A program made the translations under genes and the position numbers. Below the pieces are notes generated by a model. It ran no database searches and was not told the DNA's origin. It saw only the letters and a list, made by a program, of their open reading frames with translations. A stretch of 64,000 bases of DNA from Ophthalmolycus amberensis (lineage: Eukaryota > Chordata > Actinopteri > Perciformes > Zoarcidae): the NCBI GenBank assembly GCA_024529925.1, contig JAFEUB010000908.1, positions 992,001 through 1,056,000 of the forward strand. The letters run 5' to 3'. Every line of letters starts with the position of its first letter. Positions within the stretch are counted from its first letter, which is position 1. Positions 50,001-59,900 of this stretch are shown in pieces.

Positions 50001-50665
50001 TCGGGTTTGAACTGCAGCTTTGAATGTCTATGATAAAGTACATCTAGCCCGCCCTTTATCAGAGGCGGTGAAGTTAATATTTTATGTTGACAATAACCCA
50101 CACAATGGTGACATTTATGCCTGATCAAAAGTGTTTTTATAGAGTCAGTAGAATTTTTCTTGAACTTCTATGACTTTAATCCCCAAATATTCTGACTTTA
50201 TTCTCGGCATCGAGAGAAAGTGCACAAAGTTTTGAACATGAACATCTACTAATCTAATTCATTTTCAGGATGCTTTCGGAGACCTAGCCCTCTTCTTCTG
50301 TGACCCCCATGGCGGAACAGTGATTGCAGTTTTATGGAAGCCAAAGGCCTTCATCCCAATGCCCTTTAAGGTAAGGCCTAAGTTATTTCCTCGATTAAAA
50401 CTCATGAATGTAGGTCAGAAGCCCTTTAGATTGCCAACAGCTTGCTTCGATGTATCATGTGTCTGCTTCACTTCCATCACTGTGACCTGATTTTTTCCGT
50501 TTCCCTTCATGGCAGACGTCACAAATGTCTGCTCGGAGAGTGGTGGTGACTGGGGAGGAAGCAAATAGCATCCCCAACGTGGAAGCAATACTGGAGGACT
50601 TCCGGGTCATGGGGAAGGGCTTGATCAAGTCAGTGGAAGCCAGGACTGAAAAATGGTCATTTTAG
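35098..50665 (+). CDS. nol6: NOL6, nucleolar protein 6 (Nrap family), 26 exons
   Basis: Coding exons: 35098-35136, 35492-35698, 35869-35985, 36115-36294, 37629-37797, 37962-38096, 38224-38387, 38501-38621, 38778-38836, 38932-39033, 39138-39253, 39584-39761, 40440-40562, 40974-41122, 44139-44214, 44573-44713, 44883-45000, 45281-45435, 45630-45793, 46040-46192, 46297-46394, 46538-46662, 49032-49121, 49240-49440, 50269-50370, 50516-50665. They sum to 3432 bp, an unbroken 1143 aa frame (human NOL6 is 1146). Family landmarks include SRSELRRFQDGSITEAV in the middle and PNVEAILEDFRVMGKGL near the C-terminus; an acidic/basic N-terminus follows MKKKLALAEDP. NOL6 is a nucleolar component of the small-subunit processome, with a nucleotidyltransferase-like fold, needed for 18S rRNA maturation. 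Every intron is GT-AG except intron 21 (46395-46537), which is GC-AG. Introns 14 and 22 hold antisense genes; introns 4, 12 and 22 hold hAT elements. Confidence 0.96.
36308..37488. mobile_element. hAT element with BED-finger remnant, nol6 intron 4
   Basis: Perfect 12 bp inverted ends TAGGGCTGCAAC / GTTGCAGCCCTA are followed inside by ATCGATTATTAAAATA-type subterminal repeats on both sides. Flanks GTCATCCTG (left) and GTCACCTG (right) look like an 8 bp target duplication with one change. Inside (36781-36930, plus strand) a fragment reads KWSKVWEHFTLNKFKKCVHC KICKSDMIW, a BED zinc finger as at the N-terminus of ZBED/hAT transposases, then stops. It is therefore a deletion derivative of a ZBED-type hAT transposon. 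Near 37180-37225 is an ATTTATATAGCGCTTTAAAA word common in fish repeats. Confidence 0.88.
39783..40192. mobile_element. 410 bp hAT MITE, nol6 intron 12
   Basis: Ends TAGGGGTGTAACGGT and its exact complement, with an exact 8 bp target duplication ACACTCAG at 39775-39782 and 40193-40200. Subterminal sequence is rich in CGGTTCGGTACG-type words on both sides. There is no transposase, so it is non-autonomous. Confidence 0.95.
41784..43944 (-). CDS. Two-BED-finger hAT transposase-derived gene, nested in nol6
   Basis: Minus strand, two exons: 43944-42445 (500 codons) and 42332-41784 (182 codons plus stop), joined across a GT-AG intron as NHME|VDSND; 682 aa in all. Two BED zinc fingers occupy about residues 9-50 (RCMKCD ... 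HMSRHH) and 110-152 (HCTMCD ... HIKNKH). A hAT RNase H-like region follows (LTADLWTALPFQ), and a hAT C-terminal dimerisation block ends the protein (PLEWWRLNGPRFPKLATLAR, HYLCVPGVSLPS, SPEHVDMMIFVN). It belongs to the ZBED family. Some residues usual in active transposases look lost: the usual TDNA block reads IHNG, the CxxH block reads CFAT, and the PSERLF block is shortened to PSLL. An intact spliced frame without those residues suggests a domesticated protein, perhaps DNA-binding. No terminal inverted repeats were seen. It lies antisense in nol6 intron 14. The exact ZBED member cannot be named. Confidence 0.85.
46831..46836 (-). terminator. Polyadenylation signal of the nested CART gene
   Basis: AATAAA on the minus strand, about 20 bp after the CART stop codon at 46859-46857. 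Confidence 0.7.
46857..47455 (-). CDS. cartpt: CART neuropeptide precursor, nested antisense in nol6
   Basis: Minus strand, three exons: 47455-47309, 47191-47108, 46964-46857, GT-AG borders, 112 aa. The N-terminus MGSWPVYLFCTLLCATGLFY is a typical signal peptide. Exon 2 has the CART-like helix IDDLHGVLERLQN and the basic processing region PARRKKHG. Exon 3 encodes the cysteine-knot domain from CDPGDQC through RKGSRIGKLCDC to CNSFLHRCL, with all six cysteines in the family spacing and the usual CL end. CART peptides are secreted regulators of feeding, stress and reward. Which fish cart paralogue this is cannot be told here. It sits inside nol6 intron 22 on the opposite strand, with its own TATA/CRE promoter and AATAAA. 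Length, exon number and cysteines are all normal for the family. Confidence 0.95.
47550..47610 (-). promoter_or_regulatory. CART promoter: TATA box and two CRE-type sites
   Basis: On the minus strand TATAAA lies at 47555-47550, about 95 bp upstream of the start codon. Two CRE-type motifs lie further upstream: TGACGTC at 47588-47594 and ATGACGTC (minus strand) at 47603-47610. Mammalian CARTPT is known to be driven by a proximal CRE bound by CREB; the same arrangement here supports an independent, cAMP-responsive promoter inside the nol6 intron. Confidence 0.75.
47857..48487. mobile_element. 631 bp hAT MITE, nol6 intron 22
   Basis: Ends CAGGGGTGTCAAACTCA / TGAGTTTGACACCCCTG are exact complements, with an exact 8 bp target duplication CTCTAAAC at 47849-47856 and 48488-48495. 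Subterminal words GGGCCACAT and GGCCGG recur in inverted form near the right end. A run of about 20 T lies at 48401-48420. It has no transposase. It lies about 0.3 kb upstream of the CART promoter. Confidence 0.95.
48778..48801. repeat. TA microsatellite
   Basis: Short run of TA repeats followed by CACA, in nol6 intron 22. Confidence 0.9.
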
Positions 50666-50713
50666 ACACACTGTTTTCACCAGGTGCATTCCAATGGAAA
50701 ACAGAACGGAAAA

Positions 50714-50719
50714 AATAAA
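50714..50719 (+). terminator. NOL6 polyadenylation signal
   Basis: AATAAA about 50 bp after the NOL6 stop codon at 50663-50665. Confidence 0.7.
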
Positions 50720-53507
50720 TGGATTTTCAGATGAATTTTCAGATGAATTTTATAAACAATATTATCAGTTAATAATGTGGTTAAAGATGAGCCATATGAT
50801 TGTTTTGGTGAAACTGCATCATGTCTAATAAATGGATATTTACTCTTTTGATTTGATTTTTTTTTAATATGATTCCTTCTATCAGTGGATACAATTGACA
50901 AAATTAAATATTTAGTAGATTTTCTTTTTATCGGTAATTATTAAAATAATAGGGACTGGGACTTTTAATGTACATTTACAAATCAACATCTTTAAATTCA
51001 GTCTTGCTGTTACCGGAGAGCTGAACTGATTATTTAGAAAATTCATCAATAACAAATCTGATAATAGGTTGATAGTTTATTAACAAACTAAATTTGGTTT
51101 CTCAAATGTGAAGATTGTTTTCTATGATAGCAAACTGAACTGTTTAGACCCGGGCTGTTGGTTGGACAAGACAAGCAATTTGAAGGCTTCAGCTTCAGCT
51201 TTGGGAAATGGTAACCATTAGTTGCAGCTATATGTGTCAGATTTGTTTAAATCCATTGATCTTGAAACGGGTGGTTAAAAACAAAGCAGGACACTGAAAT
51301 AGGCCGTCACTATCTTTTATCATTGCCGTTGATGCAATGAAAAGTCATCGGTTTCTCTGACACATTTCTCAAACAAACACAGTAGCGGCAGGTGATCATC
51401 AGAGACGTGCCAGACGGTTTGCTTCCAATGGATTTGTGGAAAGGGATTGTCCTGGCTGCCTCTCATTTCTAGGAAAACTGTGACTCAGGCTTTAAGTTCT
51501 TAGTAATTGACGCAAAATAATAATCTCTAATCACGGAAACACTAGACCGGGCATCACAGCTTGCACTCATAGCCCCTTGAATACAGAAAAACACTAGACA
51601 AACAGCGAAGTATACTGTTGTGTCTGAAGTCTACTAAATATGAATATACATATACTGAACACTAAGAATTTGACAAACATGTTAAATGCTGCATGTCTCT
51701 TCTCAATGACTTGTTAGTTGCACATTCCAGCATGATCGTGTTGCAATTATTTGTAGTACCAGTTAATTTACTTTCACCCAAGCAATACTGTCTCTTAAGA
51801 AATTTGGTGTAAAATGTGAGTTTGGTGTGAAAAAAACAAATGATTGCTTCATAAGTCACGGCCAGTATTGCTCCACTGTCTCCAACATACAGCTCTGGGC
51901 CCACACACTGATTCACCAGGAAACTGAATCACTTTTTAATCGTCATTTGACAGACCGGGGCTTTGAGTTCACCACCCCCAGTTCATGTGTGTACTTGTCA
52001 TTTCTGTTCATTAAAAACAGGTGAATGTGAGCTTTTCGCAACCTTGGTGACGATCAACAAGCAAGTGATCCAACAATAGTTTTTTCTGTAATGTTTAAGC
52101 ACAGAATTGTACGGACTTGTGTATATACAACTGCCTGTACTCATTGGTCCTTTGATAGTAATAAATATAAATGGACCTGTGTGTTATGATCGGTAATAAC
52201 CTGGATGCAGGTAGGCTTGTTTTAATTAAATGTGTACAGTGCTTGAGGCTGCTTGTGTGACAAACTCTAAGAGTCGTCTAAGATTTCAGATGAGCTTCCA
52301 CCGGTTACTGGAAGGGCAGTCAAATCTGAGATGCAGCTGAGGGTTGTGATTAGCGCTGTATCAAATGTGAGATACTTGTCACTGTAACATTATGTAGCAC
52401 AATAGTAACATGTATGCAAATGGTTTGGACAAATCCAAATGCAAGATGGTTATTGCTGTTTTCTAGTTTTTATTTTTAATACATAATTTGTTAGAAAATG
52501 AGTTCAAAGATGGGAATGATTTCATTACTGAAAATAATAAAAAGGCAGCTTGTTAGAGACTATATTGAGTCTAAGGCATTAATAAATGTCGAGAAATATC
52601 CATTTAGTTTTACAGCATAGGTTTGCAGCCTGTTTGTCCCGTCATCGTAAATGTAGACATATAAAAGTTCTTAATTGCCGAGCTGGCACATTCGGCTGTG
52701 TCATAGGATGTGCATGTCTGCAGCTGTTGACAGAAAGCATGTTGTTTTGGCTGCAGTCCAGCGTAATTATAGAGAAAGTGAAGGAAGTGGAAATGTACCA
52801 GAGCCAGGCTTTAATGCATCGCACACAAGATTCAGTTGAACAACGTAGATCCTATTGTGTAATCTTGACAAAGTGGTGATCGCTAAGATGCATATCACAC
52901 ATATTGCATAATCATCTGTCTATCTCTGATCTTGTTTGCACCCCACTGGAGAGTTTCCCCAAAACAATGCCACGATTTTACAGAGGAACTTGATCTGAGA
53001 GCAGATATCACGTATTGCTGCAAAATAACACAGAAATCTGGTGCTGGGAATTTGTGTAATAGTCAGATATCAAGACCTGACATGACTGCATTTCTCTTTT
53101 ACACAATTTAGACTGATCCCATGGGCCTTATTGTTCTTTGAAAACTATTAACCTAAAAGTCTAAATGGAGGACTAACTTATTTTAAAAAACACTACTTTG
53201 GCTTAAGAGATCATAAAAATTTGAGCGTTTCCTGCGCAACATCTAGGACTCTTGACCTGCAGGGAAGTTTATCAGCCTTTTTAATTACAGCGTGTAGCTG
53301 TTGCTAACATCAGCTCTGTCTGCTTCGAGGCAGTGTGACAACCTGTGCCATCTTTATGAGAGGCATCAATATTTCTTCACCTGTCTGCACCTGATGGTAA
53401 ACTACTGACACATCGGCACTCTTACTGGAAACAAACACATCTGGTACATATGGCCATCAATCACAAACACGAGAAACAAAATCAGTGATCAGTGCCATCA
53501 TCTAAGG
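50720..53507. other. Intergenic, nothing recognised
   Basis: AT-rich sequence between nol6 and aqp3. Short ORFs (for example 51662-51916 minus, 52586-52879 plus) lack splice context and family resemblance. Confidence 0.5.
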
Positions 53508-54051
53508 CAGAGGTCTTCAACAGGGGGTCCGCGGAGGTACTGCAGGGGGTCTGCGAAAGTTTTTGGTTAATTGGACAATTAAAAAGAAAAACTAAACATG
53601 AATCTGTCCATTATTTTAATAGTTCAGTATTGTATGAAAGATAACAGGTATCTTTATGCATGGCAGTGGTACTAATAGGCCATCACTCATATTTCGTTTC
53701 CACGTTTAAAATGAAAACATCAATTTGAATAGCTTGTATGCATGATTATCATGCAATTGACAGACAATGTTGATATTGGCATTGGTATCAGCTGACAAGG
53801 TATGTTTATAAAAGGCAGTGGCTCGGCCACCCTACTCACTGTACCTTGCACATGTTTAAAAGAAAAAGATGAATATATGAACCTGTGTATTATTTGAATA
53901 GCTTAGTAATGAATGCACAATAAATAGGTATACACGGTACAAGGCCCATTTAATATAAAACAATTTTATACAATATATATAGTTGGGGGTCCCTGCTCCA
54001 TCTCTCTATCAGTTTGGGGGTCCTTGCCCTGAAAAACGTTGAAGACCCCTC
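53508..54051. mobile_element. 544 bp hAT MITE
   Basis: The left end begins CAGAGGTCTTCAACAGGGGG and the right end finishes GTTGAAGACCCCTC, imperfect inverted repeats. An exact 8 bp target duplication ATCTAAGG lies at 53500-53507 and 54052-54059. There is no coding capacity. Confidence 0.92.
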
Positions 54052-55354
54052 ATCTAAGGACCTCGGGGTTGTGAAGGTAAACTGAATCTCTTTGTGGAAG
54101 ATGGCTGGCCGCTCTGGTCAGGTAAAGATGTTGACAACAAATAAGCCAGTACAAATATATCAAATCATATATATCAGTGATCACCCCTGCCATACTAACA
54201 AACTCAAAAGTACCTTAAAGTTTCATCGAATTCTTCTGTAAAACATTTAATATTCACATTACTTGTGTCGACTTGGATCACATGTATTCTGTGTGATGAA
54301 GATGTCATTCCTATAAACCTGTCATCTCCTTCTGTCCAGCCCTTCTTCATGGACGTCACACAGAAACATTTCGCTGTGAACAGTTGTGCAACATGCCTGA
54401 CTCATGTAGCTTTGACGCCGGCGCTGTGATTGACGTGACTCAGACTGCCCTGGGGTCTTTCAATATTCTTATATACAGTCTATGGGTGAAACATATCACA
54501 TGCTGTATCTTTTACTTTCCCAACCACTGTTTTAGCCATGTGGTCGTTGAGATACGCTCTGTATGGCAGTCAAGTGGAATATTTTCACATATATTCACAT
54601 AATGTGTATCTGCGCCATGGTCTGGAGGAGGTCTGATTATCTCGGGGATTCACAGTTCCTTTGTCCCTCCAAAGTCTCTGAAACGTCTCATATTACACAT
54701 TCCTTGGCTTGGCCCATCGATCAGCTCAATGATTGGCTGAAATCCAATAAGCTCCTCCTTGGCCTTTGACCTGTTGTTCTGGTCAGACACCCTTCCTTGC
54801 AGCCAGCTTTCGTCCATCCCCCGCTCTTAGCACATACCTCACTCACCACTTTATATGGTCGTGACCTGGAAACGCCCCTGACAGACACTCAATGTATTCA
54901 ATGACCACACTCCATGGTTTAAAACTTCCATAAGTAAATATCGACATATAATATCCACCACTAGGGTGCTATTAAACATACTAGGAATGCTTTTAAACTT
55001 AAATTCCTCACAATGTCGAGTACCAATATACTTATTTATTTAATAGTACCATTACAGTTCAAACGATAACTTTGTTGCTGACATTTTACCATTCAACATT
55101 GTGTTTTCCTGGTACAAACAGAGCAAAGTTCTTTGCCAAATGGATGGGTGTTAATAATTAATCGTTTAGGCATGCCATCAGTTAATCATTTTAAAGAAAT
55201 TTTAAAAATATATAACTGAGTAAAACTCAGAGGAGCGGCTTGTCACTTGAAGGAGATTAGCGCTGGTCCACCTTAAAGGTAATCCCAGCATCAGCTGGCT
55301 ATCAAGTAAACACATCTCTGTCTATGCCAGTCAGACACACAGCTGACTACCTCA
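54052..55354. other. Intergenic, possible repeat debris
   Basis: The word TTATATACAGTCTATGG near 54469 is one I associate with interspersed fish repeats, but ends cannot be defined. No gene seen. Confidence 0.35.
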
Positions 55355-55504
55355 CAGTCATTTAGCAGACGCTTTTATCCAAAGCGACTTACAATTCAGA
55401 TCCTATTCTATCACACCGTAGGCACAAGTGTCTTGCTCGGGATCGAACCGCCGATCCTCTGACTGAAGGACGGCCTTGCTCTCCACTTAGCCACGGTTGT
55501 CCTG
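55355..55504 (-). mobile_element. tRNA-derived SINE
   Basis: Read on the minus strand, the left part carries RNA polymerase III boxes: A box TGGCTAAGTGGAGAG (about 55493-55479) and B box GGTTCGATCCC (55449-55439). The tail reads GTAAGTCGCTTTGGATAAAA then GCGTCTGCTAAATG, a tail widely shared by fish SINEs. About 150 bp; no clear target duplication was found. The spacing of the boxes supports a tRNA-like head. The specific SINE family is not assigned. Confidence 0.8.
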
Positions 55505-56840
55505 AACTGATGTGGTGGGAGTCTGAAGCGGCTGCATGTGTTCCCGACAATGCACCCAACATTGTGGCTGCCAACTCCCCTGGAAACAGGCCACTGTCTG
55601 TTTTGATGGATTTAGCATGGTTGTGCATCTTTGTGCAATTTTGAATGTGTAAAGCATGTTTAAGTTCTCTGCAGCAAGTATTCTCTATGATATGTGCACA
55701 CAAGTTTAACGTTCAGATGATCCAAGTTGATAGTGTGCACCACCGTCACAATGATATTGGCCCGAGCAGAGCAAAATAACTCCAAACAGAGTAAAGGAAT
55801 GGTACACTGATTCCTACTGATAGAGGCATGTCTGGGCTTTTAAAACTGGAAATGTTCTCACACCTCTATTGAAACCAGACAAAGAGGCTATAATATGTGG
55901 TGATGAAGTTTCAGGCGGGGGACAAAAGAACAGGTCAGAGAAAACGACCTGAGAGACAGAAAAGGAGAGCGAATGAGAGAGAGAATGAACCAGTTAAGTC
56001 ATCTTGGGTCCAAAGTAGATTCAACAAATATGTTTGTGTAAGAAATTTTCATTTTGGTGGATTAAGGTGGGTAGAGGCTACACAAAGTGTTTACATGATT
56101 TATCCTTACCATCTTTTTTTTCCCAGATGTGATTTATTTGCATAATATGAGACAGTAATGACATCAGGGCAGGCAACACTGATGTTTACACTGTAAACCA
56201 GGTATTGCCATAATACGTTTGCAAAATAACAGCACAGGGAAATGTGCTCTTACAGTAATTACATTCAAACAGAATCCAAATCACAAGATACATACAGTTC
56301 TTCGAATGCAAAGAAACCTTCTCACACTTATTATGTAGTCGCCTTTTCCAAGTTTAAATCTGAGGGAGAAAGAAGCTCCTGTCATATACGGTAGTCTAAT
56401 GTGCTTGCGCATATATCGGGGGTTATACGGGAGTTCCGGAAATGCATGTAAAGTGAGACACACGGCGATCCTTAAAACCAGCTGAGCAAACTAAGAAGCC
56501 TCCATTGCATTCATGTACAGCTCCCTTCCTCAGAGACCCCATTGAGTATTATTTGTGCAGGAGTTTGAGTTTTGGCTGAACTTTTCAATGAACATCTGTG
56601 ATCACTGGATTAAATGTTGCAAAGCTATGCTAATGGTTAGGCATGTGTTGAGGAGGTTCAAGTATCGGGCTGCAGGTATGCATGAGGCCAATGAAGGAGC
56701 TCACAGGTATAACAATGGAAAGTGTGTGTACGTGCGTGTGTTTGAAGGAGAGTAAGAGTGAGTTGATCAGTGAGAAACCCAAAGGCTGAATCACTTCGTG
56801 GGAAACAAGGAGGCGTGGTCCAGAGGGTGTGCTCAGGCTT
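55505..56840. other. aqp3 upstream region
   Basis: No coding exon recognised. The proximal promoter of aqp3 is listed separately. Confidence 0.5.
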
Positions 56841-56846
56841 GGCACC

Positions 56847-56882
56847 GGCCCAATCCAAGTCCATCATGGCTCTATAAGAGGA
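56847..56882 (+). promoter_or_regulatory. aqp3 proximal promoter: CCAAT and TATA-like box
   Basis: CCAAT (GGCCCAATCC, about 56847-56856) and a TATA-like TCTATAAGAG (56871-56880) lie about 90-120 bp upstream of the aqp3 start codon, in positions fitting a focused promoter. Confidence 0.6.
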
Positions 56883-56967
56883 GCCCGTTCCTCCCAGCTT
56901 CACAGCTACTCAGGAAACACTACCGTACCTGTCTTCTCACAGTCTTATCAGCCTTTTGCAAGAAAAC

Positions 56968-59900
56968 ATGGGCAGACAGAAGGTGTATTTGGACAAACTG
57001 TCCCGGTTCTTCCAGATCCGTAACCTGCTGCTTCGCCAGGCCCTGGCAGAGTGTCTTGGCACTCTCATCCTTGTGGTAAGTGCATGAGTGTACAAGTGTG
57101 TTTATATGCATGGCACTTATGTCGCATCATCTCATGCTGAAATAGATCGTTTTTTTTTTTTTCGAAAGCTTCCAAGCTTTAGATGAAGAGTTTAAAATGG
57201 TCATACTGTTAAATATATTGCATGTTGTTAATAGTTGAACTCTGTCCCCTCTCACAGCGTTTACTTTTTCTCTAAGTACCCTCACTATTCAATTTTCTTG
57301 TGATCAATTACACTCTATATGACAGCATTTGTATTCTATCATTTTTTGTTGTTGCTGTGTTTGAGAAGTGATTGCAGAAACTGCTTGTCATTTATAAACC
57401 ATTCATGGGCTTGAAAGCGAGCAAAAGGACACTGTTTGTGTTTGACAAAGAGTGTGAATGTAGGGTTACTGAGTTCACAACAAACAGGTAAGTCACATCA
57501 TGCTCTGTGGACAAAACCACATATAAGATAAAACGCCAATATTTGCTTGGAAGGTTGGATCCCGGAGCCAAGACCTCAGGGCCTCTTGTGATCACTTTAC
57601 AGTGCGTTAGCTTCGTATCACGGGCATTAGACTACATAATGCACTTTTAAACATCACTTACGTTAGTCCTCTTTTCCAACTGACGCTTTACAACACTCGA
57701 AGGGCAAATCTGAAATAGTAGCTCATCATCCCACTTTGCTCCTGTCATAAATGCTGTTTCAGCTTAAAATGAGCATTTCTGCATCGCAAGAGAAACAGAC
57801 ACTTCTTTTGTTCCTTGAGTAAAATAGATCCAGATGCTGTCCTGGTGTACTAACAATGCCTACAGTACTGTAATAAGTATTTTATCTTATCCGTGTCTTG
57901 GCAGAAACTTGGCATTTGGATTTAAATTTGTTTTAACGGTTTGGGACCAAAATACATCTCTGATCTGCTGCTACCTTATGAACCATCCCGACCCCTCAGG
58001 TCGTCTGGGACCGGTCTACTTTCTGTTCCCAGAGTCAGAACTAAACATGGAGAAGCAGCGTTCAGTTTTTCTGCTCCACATATCTGGAACAAAGTCCCAG
58101 AAAGCTGCAGGTCTGCTGAGACCCTCAGCTCATTTAAATCAAGATTGAAGACCTTTCTGTTTGCTGCTGCCTTTAATTGAACCACGTTCAATTAATATAT
58201 TAATCAATTTCCTGCATTTCTGCATTTTACTACTGCATTTTATTTCTTACACTGTTTTTTAATTGTTTTTGAAATCTCCTTTTCTTTTGCCTTGTGTTTT
58301 GATGGTTTTAACCTTCCTCCTGTGTTAGCTTTCTGTTACCATCTCTTATGTTAACGGGTCGGTTTTGACCCGTGTCTTAAATCAGCTGTAAAATACACTA
58401 AAAACAATTATCTATCATCCAATTTGTTTCTCATCTCTTGGTTACCTTGTTAGGCTTCCTTATCCATGAAAATATTGGTTTTAATATTTTTGGTGTGGGC
58501 CTCTGGGCCTTTTCTTTGTCAGTATACCCCTCGATTTCAATTTAAAAAATGGTAAAATGAACCTCAAGAGAATCATATAAATAAATAAAGGGTTGTTGTG
58601 TTACCTGACTATTATTGAGGGGTATTAGAACACATCTCTTAAATAAATTTGTTTTATTTATTTTTTAATTTTAATATTATTAACTATAGTAACATCTATG
58701 GTGTTAGGGTCGGCACCGACCCGTTTTAGGTTTTAAATGCATAAAAGAACCACATAAATTGGTTTATTTGCATCAAGGCTTTATGACTTTGTCAGGAACC
58801 TCTATTTCAACAAAATAAAACAAAAACATTTTGTTTCACTAAATTATAAAATGCTCTGGTTGAAATTATGACCTTTGTGTTGTTAGGGTCGGTTTCGACC
58901 CGGTTATAAAAATTTTCACCAAAAATATGATCCAGAGCTTGTCTCACTGAAAATCTTCTTTCCATTTTTGCATGCTGCAAATTGGAAATGTGCACTCTGC
59001 AAGTCACCAACTCTATACTGAATTGACCTCACATGTCTGGACATGTCTGGACATGCCCGTCTTTGTTTTGTTTTTGTGCAGGTATACTGGATAACAATGC
59101 AAAATGAGAATCCCCTAAAGCTCACATGATTGGGAGAGGAGCTGGCTGTCACTGTGTTGGCTGACAGTGCACTTATGATTTCAGTTTTGGCTCTAATTAT
59201 TGCTTTATAATCTTATTTTTATAACCGGGTCGAAACCGACCCTAACAACACAAAGGTCATAATTTCAACCAGAGCATTTTATAATTTAGTGAAACAAAAT
59301 GTTTTTGTTTTATTTTGTTGAAATAGAGGTTCCTGACAAAGTCATAAAGCCTTGATGCAAATAAACCAATTTATGTGGTTCTTTTATGCATTTAAAACCT
59401 AAAACGGGTCGGTGCCGACCCTAACACAAGAGGAAGGTTAATGGTTTTATGTGAAGCACTTTGAATTACCTTGTTGTTGAAATGTGCTATACAAATAAAC
59501 TTGCCTTAACATTTTTTTAAATACTAGTCCAACAACCAGTTTAGTGGGTTAAAGGCTCCTGTAACGGTTTAACATTCCCAGTGCTTTAGTGACTAATTTT
59601 CAGTGATTAATAAAGGCGTAGAAGCAGGTTACTTTTGTTTGAATAAAACATTTTGTTCTGATGCATAATCCAAGTCAATGTTAAAAAAAAAAGAAAGAAA
59701 TGACTCCTACTTACAAAAGAGCCGAGGATTGAAAATATTTCATAGTTGTTGTCAGAGGATTCAGCATCGGGTATAACTGCTGATGGGACAGAAAGGTGCG
59801 GCGGCTGATTATTTGGTGACACATGTCGATGGCAGCACTGGGAGAGTCGGTGGCAGAACAATAGGCATCACGTCACTCACATGACTGACGTAGTTTTTCT

